Source: Clostridium sp. DL-VIII
GTDB lineage: Bacteria; Bacillota; Clostridia; Clostridiales; Clostridiaceae
Direction of reading: 5' to 3'
Assembly: GCF_000230835.1 (NCBI RefSeq)
Contig: NZ_CM001240.1
Coordinates: 5,726,279 to 5,790,278, forward strand
Length of the DNA: 64,000 nucleotides
A program made the translations under genes and the position numbers. The notes beneath the pieces are model-generated. The model was not told the origin of the DNA, did not search any database, and saw nothing but the letters and a program-made list of their open reading frames with translations. Of this stretch, positions 58,321 to 64,000 are shown in pieces; position 1 is the first letter of the stretch; the number at the start of each line of letters is the position of its first letter.

Positions 58321-61154
58321 TAATTTGCTATCAATTCAACATTATCAATTTCCAGATTTGTCATATCTGTACTATCTTGCATAAATGAAATTATTAAAGT
58401 ACCATTGGTAACATTAACCTGCCCAGATATTTCAGCATATGAATCTCCATGAGGAATTTTAACTGAAGCTGTATCTCCTCCAAATCCAGATAATTCTAAT
58501 TTAGATGATGTAGGAGTTCCAGTATTTTGTTTAACCATTGCTTTTACTGTATAACTTCCATTAGGCAACTCAGTTACCTTTTGTTGTAATGATTGTTTTC
58601 CTTGTGCCCAGAAATAACATTTGTAATTTCCATCATAGGCATCATCCTGATTAACTCCAAATCCATCTTTATTAAGAGCTGCCCAGCCTGTTGCATCACC
58701 TGATTCAAAACCTCCATTTGTTATTTTTCCAACCGATTCAGGTATATAAACCATATATCCTTCATCACCTGGTTTAAGAACTTTAGCTTCTTTTGATACA
58801 ACATTTTCATTTTCATCTAATAATTGAATATCATCGATTTGTAAATTAACCTCGCCATTCACACTTGATTTATAATTAAATGCTATATTTAACTTTCCAT
58901 CTGTAACCTCTACAGTTCCTTCTATTTTCTCATAGTCATCAGAATGTTTAATATTAACTTTTTCAGTATCATTACCTGATGTTAATTCCATAGCTGCATA
59001 ATCTGGAACGCCTGTATTTTGTTTTACCATAGCTGTTACTGTATATTTTCCATTTTTTAATCCTGATACTGTTTGGTCAAGCTTCTCAATATAAGGTTTT
59101 TTATCATAGAAAAATAACTTATTATTTCCTGATGCCGAATCTGTTGAATCTATACCATAACTGCCTCCTGATATATTCCATCCCATTAATCCATCTTCAA
59201 AACCCGGATTAGTTAATTTACCCGGAATACCTATTGCATCATTATTTTTATCAATATTATCATTCTTTAATTTCTTTAGATAGATCATATTCCAATATTC
59301 TAATGATGGTACCGTAAATTCTATATAATTTCCTTTTTCATCACTTCCTTTTGTAAATTGTAAATTTTGTGATTTACAATCATTAGCATCAGGTGATGCC
59401 AATAAAACACTTTGAACATCTTGTGTTACATAATATTTAACTTTAAAGTTTTGTATTTTAGCTGGTGTAGATTTGATTCCATCAGCAGCTCTCCAGGTAT
59501 TATCATAAACTCCTAAAAGATTTATCATTTGAATAACATCATAATTCTCATCTTTTTTACCATATGTCCATATCTTATTTGCTTCTCCTACATTACTACT
59601 TTCATATCCATCAACTTCAATGTCGTTATTAGTATTTATTTGCCCATCTCTTAATAAATTTTCATATGCAACTATAAAGTCATAATATTTTCTTTCTCTT
59701 GCTTTTAACTCATCATTCATAACAACATTTCTATTGGGGAAGTACTCTTTAGTAAGCATTCTTGTATCGTCACCTAACTCAAGCCTAGATCCACCTGCTG
59801 CAAATACTGAAGCGCCTGTTAATAATACTGATGTAGTATTAAATGTTCCTGGTTTCTCTTCACTATGCTTGTCTCCTACATTATAATTCATATATGCCGG
59901 TACTATTAATGATCTTCCGTTTGTCTCAGTCCTTGTTTGATCAACAACACCTTTTAGTGAATTATATGTTGCAGTACCGTCCCATGGCCAAACTTCTGTA
60001 TATGCACCATCCACTTTACTACTATTTACTTGTTCATGTCCCTTACCTCCAACTGGATTCATCAATATATATTTATTAGGAAATGCCTCTTTAGCTGAAT
60101 CTAAAAAATCTTTAAATGTAGTTGTAATTGATACTGGTGTTCCATCTGATTTATACATTGTCCCAAAATCACCTACAGTATCCATATGCCATCCATCAAA
60201 ATTGAATGCATCAAAAACTTCTTTTTCTCTTCCAAAAATGTAATTTTGCCAATCCTTGTTTGATGGATCCATAAAATAAAGATCTGATTCCCAGCCATCA
60301 GGCATTTTCATAATCCATTGTGGTGAATTAATTCCACTTGGATCAGTGAACAATCCCCATTCTTTCTTTGCACCATAAGCTTCGTAGCCTTTATATGCTC
60401 CATATATTAAATTATATTCCATTGATGCAATTCCTGCTTCATGACCATTATTTATATACCCCTCTATTGTTGACTTATATACATCATGTTTTGATAAATC
60501 CTGCCACTTGTCTGCAACATTTGAGCCATCTTTTGCTATAGGATCATCATGTTTGTTCTGCCAATCGTAGTATTGTAATCCATTTAAATGAAATTTTTTT
60601 AATTGGTCTATTACATCTTTTGTATTTACATCATTTCCATACCTTGTTAAATACCCATATCTAGGAAACTTAAGCCAATTTGATGATACATCTACAGCTG
60701 TTGATGATGATTCTATAACTTTCCCGTCAGAATCTTTACACATAATTTCAAGTAAATATCCTTTATAATCCTCCTTAGGTGCTGTCCAGTTCAAAGACAA
60801 TTGCTGATCTTCACCATCTTCAATTGAAAAACTTTGTGTTATTGTATCTCCAATTTGTGTATCTAGATGTTTTACTGATAATTCTATAGTTCCATTTGAT
60901 ATTTTATTTCCTGTGTAATTAGCCAATTCTATGTTTACTATTACATTTGAGCCTGGATTATACATTGATTTATCTGTTGAAACATCATATAATAAGAGCT
61001 TCTGATTAAATGCTCCTTTTTCAGAAGTATTTACTATTGGAATTTTGACAAAATTACTGTCCCCATATGCAATACTAGGTATATTTGATATAATTGTAGT
61101 TGCCATAAGCGCTATACTCCATAAAACCTTTAATTTTTTTCTTGAATTATTCAT
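58320..61154 (-). CDS. Secreted GH66 dextranase / cycloisomaltooligosaccharide glucanotransferase-like enzyme
   Basis: The 944-residue protein starts with a signal peptide (KKLKVLWSIALMATTIISNI, cut near SIAYG). A beta-sandwich follows at about 35-155, then the GH66 barrel (FPRYGYLTRYGNDVNTKDVI; GLQYYDWQNKHDDP). FDGWHMDTVGD should carry the nucleophile Asp and DGAYTEVWPWDG the acid/base Glu. Two tandem C-terminal carbohydrate-binding-like domains (about 665-800 and 815-944) each begin with a GFE segment. GH66 enzymes cut alpha-1,6-glucan. The CBM35 insert of true cyclising enzymes is not evident, so endo-dextranase is more likely. Confidence 0.9.
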   Translation of the reverse strand: MNNSRKKLKVLWSIALMATTIISNIPSIAYGDSNFVKIPIVNTSEKGAFNQKLLLYDVSTDKSMYNPGSNVIVNIELANYTGNKISNGTIELSVKHLDTQIGDTITQSFSIEDGEDQQLSLNWTAPKEDYKGYLLEIMCKDSDGKVIESSSTAVDVSSNWLKFPRYGYLTRYGNDVNTKDVIDQLKKFHLNGLQYYDWQNKHDDPIAKDGSNVADKWQDLSKHDVYKSTIEGYINNGHEAGIASMEYNLIYGAYKGYEAYGAKKEWGLFTDPSGINSPQWIMKMPDGWESDLYFMDPSNKDWQNYIFGREKEVFDAFNFDGWHMDTVGDFGTMYKSDGTPVSITTTFKDFLDSAKEAFPNKYILMNPVGGKGHEQVNSSKVDGAYTEVWPWDGTATYNSLKGVVDQTRTETNGRSLIVPAYMNYNVGDKHSEEKPGTFNTTSVLLTGASVFAAGGSRLELGDDTRMLTKEYFPNRNVVMNDELKARERKYYDFIVAYENLLRDGQINTNNDIEVDGYESSNVGEANKIWTYGKKDENYDVIQMINLLGVYDNTWRAADGIKSTPAKIQNFKVKYYVTQDVQSVLLASPDANDCKSQNLQFTKGSDEKGNYIEFTVPSLEYWNMIYLKKLKNDNIDKNNDAIGIPGKLTNPGFEDGLMGWNISGGSYGIDSTDSASGNNKLFFYDKKPYIEKLDQTVSGLKNGKYTVTAMVKQNTGVPDYAAMELTSGNDTEKVNIKHSDDYEKIEGTVEVTDGKLNIAFNYKSSVNGEVNLQIDDIQLLDENENVVSKEAKVLKPGDEGYMVYIPESVGKITNGGFESGDATGWAALNKDGFGVNQDDAYDGNYKCYFWAQGKQSLQQKVTELPNGSYTVKAMVKQNTGTPTSSKLELSGFGGDTASVKIPHGDSYAEISGQVNVTNGTLIISFMQDSTDMTNLEIDNVELIAN

Positions 61155-61174
61155 AACTTTTCCTTCCTTTTTAA

Positions 61175-64000
61175 TTAATTGCTTAAAGCACCATCACTTC
61201 CAAGATTGTAGCCATTTATAGTTGTATTTGATAGCATTCTTCCATCTTCATCAAAATAGTACCATTTCTTGTTATATTTTAACCATCCTGTAATCATTTC
61301 TCCATCTGTGCCAAAATGATACCAATTTCCAGTATCATAAACCCATCCTACAGATAGTTCTCCTGATTTTTTTAGATAATAATGACTTCCATCTATATTT
61401 GACCAACCTGTTGCCATGCTTCCATTAGATTGTAAGTAATACCAATCATCACCAGATTTGGTCCAACCTGTTGCCATACTTCCATCAGATTGTAAGTAGT
61501 ACCAGGTTTCATTTATATTGGTCCAACCGGTTTGCATAACTCCATCTTTATTAATTAAATACCATTTATCATTTACTTTAATCCAAGAATCTTTAACTTG
61601 TTTTCCTGATTCATCAAAAAATTCCCATCCCAATTTTGTTTTAACCCAACCATTACTATTTTCAACTTTATTATTGGAAACTGAATTATTATCTGCGTTA
61701 CTATCTGTATCACCATTTGCACTATTTGCTTGATTAGCATTATCATTTATATATTCATTAATATTGGTTACATAAATACTGTCATCATCACCGTTACTAT
61801 CTTCCCACGCAACTATATTATCTTTGTTATATACATCCAGACTATTTATACCTGAATCAACTGTATATTTTTCACTAAATCCTCCACCGTTAAATTCATA
61901 TATTTTTTGCAATCCAAGTACCCATAAATTTCCTTCCGAATCTATTGAATAATATGGTTTCATTAAATTTCTAATTTGTTCTGGATCTGTGGTTTCTATT
62001 TTTTTATGTGTCATTCTTGTTTGAACAGATGGGTCATTAACCTTAGTTATAGAATTTCTATTAATATTGTAAGCAGTATCTACCGAAGATTTAAATGCTA
62101 TTTCCTGACATTGTATCTCGTTAGTATTCTTAGGACTGTTTTTGTTGAATCTTACAGTATATAATTGCCCGTCTTTAGCAAATACATCCAAGTTATACCA
62201 GTCATCACTAACTTTAGGTTGAAGCCAAGATTGAAAATCTGATTCTGAATTCATTTCATATGCAATAGCTTCTTTCGGAGTATATGCATCATCAACTTTT
62301 TCTCCTAAAGCCTTAGAGAACCTTAGGATATAGTTTTTGCTGTTTGTACCATCTGGATACAATATGCTTATGTCACTATCTGAAGTAAATTTTACGTTAA
62401 TTTCAGCATAAATATAATTTGAATCTTGCGCCAATACCTCCAAGCTGTTTAAATTAGCTGCAATATTTTCATCACCATATTTTTTCCCGAACTTTTCTAT
62501 GGAAACTGTTTTAGTCTTGCCGTTAACTGTATATCCAAGTTTAATATTAGCAAACACCGATATATCCATATATTTTCCTTCATCATTTACAACGCCATAA
62601 TACACTGGTTCTTTTGTATTATCTACAATAACACTTTCAACATCAGGAAAACTTTGTTGTAAAATTCCCGCAGATCCAGTAATATTAGTAGTTCCTCCAG
62701 TTATATTTACTGCAGCACCAGTTGTAGTTGATGTAGAATTTACTTGTTGTGTTGTTGTCTTTACTGAAATATTATCATCATATCCTAGTATCACACTTTC
62801 ATCCAATTTTGTATTAGATATTATTTGAATAACTGGTTTTCCATTTTCTTGAACAACTTGAGCATAATATCCACAATAATCTTTTATTCTTTCAGCTATA
62901 TATTCTGTTGCTGCTTGTACATCTCCATTATATGTTTTTGGTTGTCCGTCACTTTCTTTATTATTAGGGTCATTATCTGTTATTGAAAACCAAAATTGAT
63001 AACTGCCACCAAAGTCTGATGTTATACCATCGCCTTTTTTTAGTGTAATGTTTCTCCAGTCATGTGCTGTTTGTGCATTTATATCAATTGTTGTTGTATA
63101 TTGAGTAATTGTATCACTTCCGGTAGTTCCTCCTGTGTTATCAGCAGTTCCTCCTGGAGTTACCGCAGCACCAGTTGTAGTTGATGTAGAACTTACTTGT
63201 TGCGTTTTTGTTGTTACTGAAATATTATCATCATATCCTAGTATTACACTTTCATCTAATTTTGCATTAGATATTATTTGAATAACTGGTTTTCCATTTT
63301 CTTGAACAACTTTAGCATCATATCCGCAATAATCTTTTATTCTTTCAGCTATATATTCTGTTGCTGCTTGTACATCTCCATTGTATGTTTTGGGCTGTCC
63401 ATCACTTTCTTTATTATTAACATCATTATCTGTTATTGAGAACCAAAACTGATAACTGCTGCCAAAGTCTGATGTTATACCATCACCTGCTTTTAATGTA
63501 ATATTTTTCCACTCATGTGCTGTTTGTGCATTTATATTAATTGTTGTTATATATTGAGTAATTGTATCAGTATCACTTCCAGTAGTTCCCCCTGTATTAT
63601 CAGTGGTTCCCCCCGGAGTTACTGCGGCACCAGTTGTATTAGTTCCTCCTGTATTATTAGTATTTCCTCCTATATTTCCATCATTTCCGCCATCATCTAC
63701 ATATTTTATATGACTTGAAGGCACTTCTTCTGTTGATACTGAAATATCACCATTATGTCCTGTTATTACATCCCCATCTAATTTTTGATCAGATACTAAT
63801 TGAATTACCCATCTTCCATTTTCTTGTATAACTTCTGCATCATACCCACAATAATCTTTTATTCTCCCAGCTATATATGTTGATGCTGCTTGTACATCTC
63901 CATTATACGTTTTGGGCTGTCCATCACTTTCTTTATTACCAGCATCATTTGTTGTTACTGAAAACCAAAACTGATAACTATCTCCAAAGCTTGAAGTTAC
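61175..64000 (-). CDS. Large repeat-rich surface protein with glucan/choline-binding repeats (partial)
   Basis: The frame is open to the right window edge, so the N-terminus and any signal peptide are outside; 941 residues are visible. At least three tandem domains of about 100 residues (visible ends at 63725-64000, 63200-63560, 62740-63110) share FWFSITDND, KESDGQPKTYNGDVQAA, IKDYCGYDA and LDESVILGYDDNISV. Gly/Thr-rich linkers (NTGGTNTTGAAVTPGG) separate them. A middle region of unknown fold follows. The last 170 residues hold about seven choline/glucan-binding repeats (GWTNINETWYYLQSDGSMAT). It ends 21 bp before the dextranase start, so the two form one operon. Confidence 0.87.
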   Translation of the reverse strand, partial: VTSSFGDSYQFWFSVTTNDAGNKESDGQPKTYNGDVQAASTYIAGRIKDYCGYDAEVIQENGRWVIQLVSDQKLDGDVITGHNGDISVSTEEVPSSHIKYVDDGGNDGNIGGNTNNTGGTNTTGAAVTPGGTTDNTGGTTGSDTDTITQYITTININAQTAHEWKNITLKAGDGITSDFGSSYQFWFSITDNDVNNKESDGQPKTYNGDVQAATEYIAERIKDYCGYDAKVVQENGKPVIQIISNAKLDESVILGYDDNISVTTKTQQVSSTSTTTGAAVTPGGTADNTGGTTGSDTITQYTTTIDINAQTAHDWRNITLKKGDGITSDFGGSYQFWFSITDNDPNNKESDGQPKTYNGDVQAATEYIAERIKDYCGYYAQVVQENGKPVIQIISNTKLDESVILGYDDNISVKTTTQQVNSTSTTTGAAVNITGGTTNITGSAGILQQSFPDVESVIVDNTKEPVYYGVVNDEGKYMDISVFANIKLGYTVNGKTKTVSIEKFGKKYGDENIAANLNSLEVLAQDSNYIYAEINVKFTSDSDISILYPDGTNSKNYILRFSKALGEKVDDAYTPKEAIAYEMNSESDFQSWLQPKVSDDWYNLDVFAKDGQLYTVRFNKNSPKNTNEIQCQEIAFKSSVDTAYNINRNSITKVNDPSVQTRMTHKKIETTDPEQIRNLMKPYYSIDSEGNLWVLGLQKIYEFNGGGFSEKYTVDSGINSLDVYNKDNIVAWEDSNGDDDSIYVTNINEYINDNANQANSANGDTDSNADNNSVSNNKVENSNGWVKTKLGWEFFDESGKQVKDSWIKVNDKWYLINKDGVMQTGWTNINETWYYLQSDGSMATGWTKSGDDWYYLQSNGSMATGWSNIDGSHYYLKKSGELSVGWVYDTGNWYHFGTDGEMITGWLKYNKKWYYFDEDGRMLSNTTINGYNLGSDGALSN

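Overview
The window is AT-rich DNA (intergenic stretches near 80 % A+T) with strong AGGAGG-type ribosome binding sites, T-box leaders, sporulation genes (spoVR, yhbH, prkA) and rubrerythrin. This fits a saccharolytic, spore-forming Clostridium of the C. beijerinckii / C. butyricum type. Species cannot be fixed from sequence alone.

Positions 1-2900: two overlapping nitrogenase-like component 1 genes (the second runs off the left edge), a 50-codon YezD/DUF2292 gene, and two control regions. These are a T-box leader with a Cys (TGC) specifier and a separate promoter with a structured, terminator-ended leader. The layout ties the nitrogenase-like genes to sulfur metabolism rather than nitrogen fixation. 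Positions 3000-14100: the glycolytic cluster in minus orientation, rpoN, cggR, gap, pgk, tpiA, gpmI, eno, then secG, with a kinase-like gene between gpmI and eno. Hairpins and terminators divide it into several transcripts, and a CggR operator lies at the start of cggR.

Positions 14300-47100 are mostly ordinary chromosome: DegV, TrmL, a VanW-like protein, GH25 lysozyme, a two-component system, an ABC-F ATPase, VanZ-like and TetR proteins, an aminotransferase, a PPi-type phosphofructokinase, MntP, a Fur-family regulator, Ddl, endonuclease III, an acyltransferase, cysE-cysK behind a second Cys T-box, an MgtE-N/CBS protein, a YgiQ radical SAM protein, lipid enzymes, rubrerythrin and the spoVR-yhbH-prkA sporulation operon.

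Positions 47138-56541 are an accessory island whose two edges both lie inside broken genes: prkA lacks its 5' third and an alpha-glucosidase lacks its 3' end. It holds an ATPase plus PD-(D/E)XK-like pair (candidate defence system), a DUF4143 ATPase, a tandem array of decayed large serine recombinase 3' ends, an intact large serine recombinase, a small ORF, a frameshifted DUF927-type helicase and an unrecognised 424-residue protein. The helicase, small ORF and recombinase core recalls the core of staphylococcal cassette chromosome elements.

Positions 56500-64000: the truncated alpha-1,6-glucosidase, a secreted GH66 dextranase and a very large repeat-rich surface protein with choline/glucan-binding repeats, running off the right edge. 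Together they form a glucan (dextran) use locus. Palindromic repeat elements occur here and between gap and pgk.
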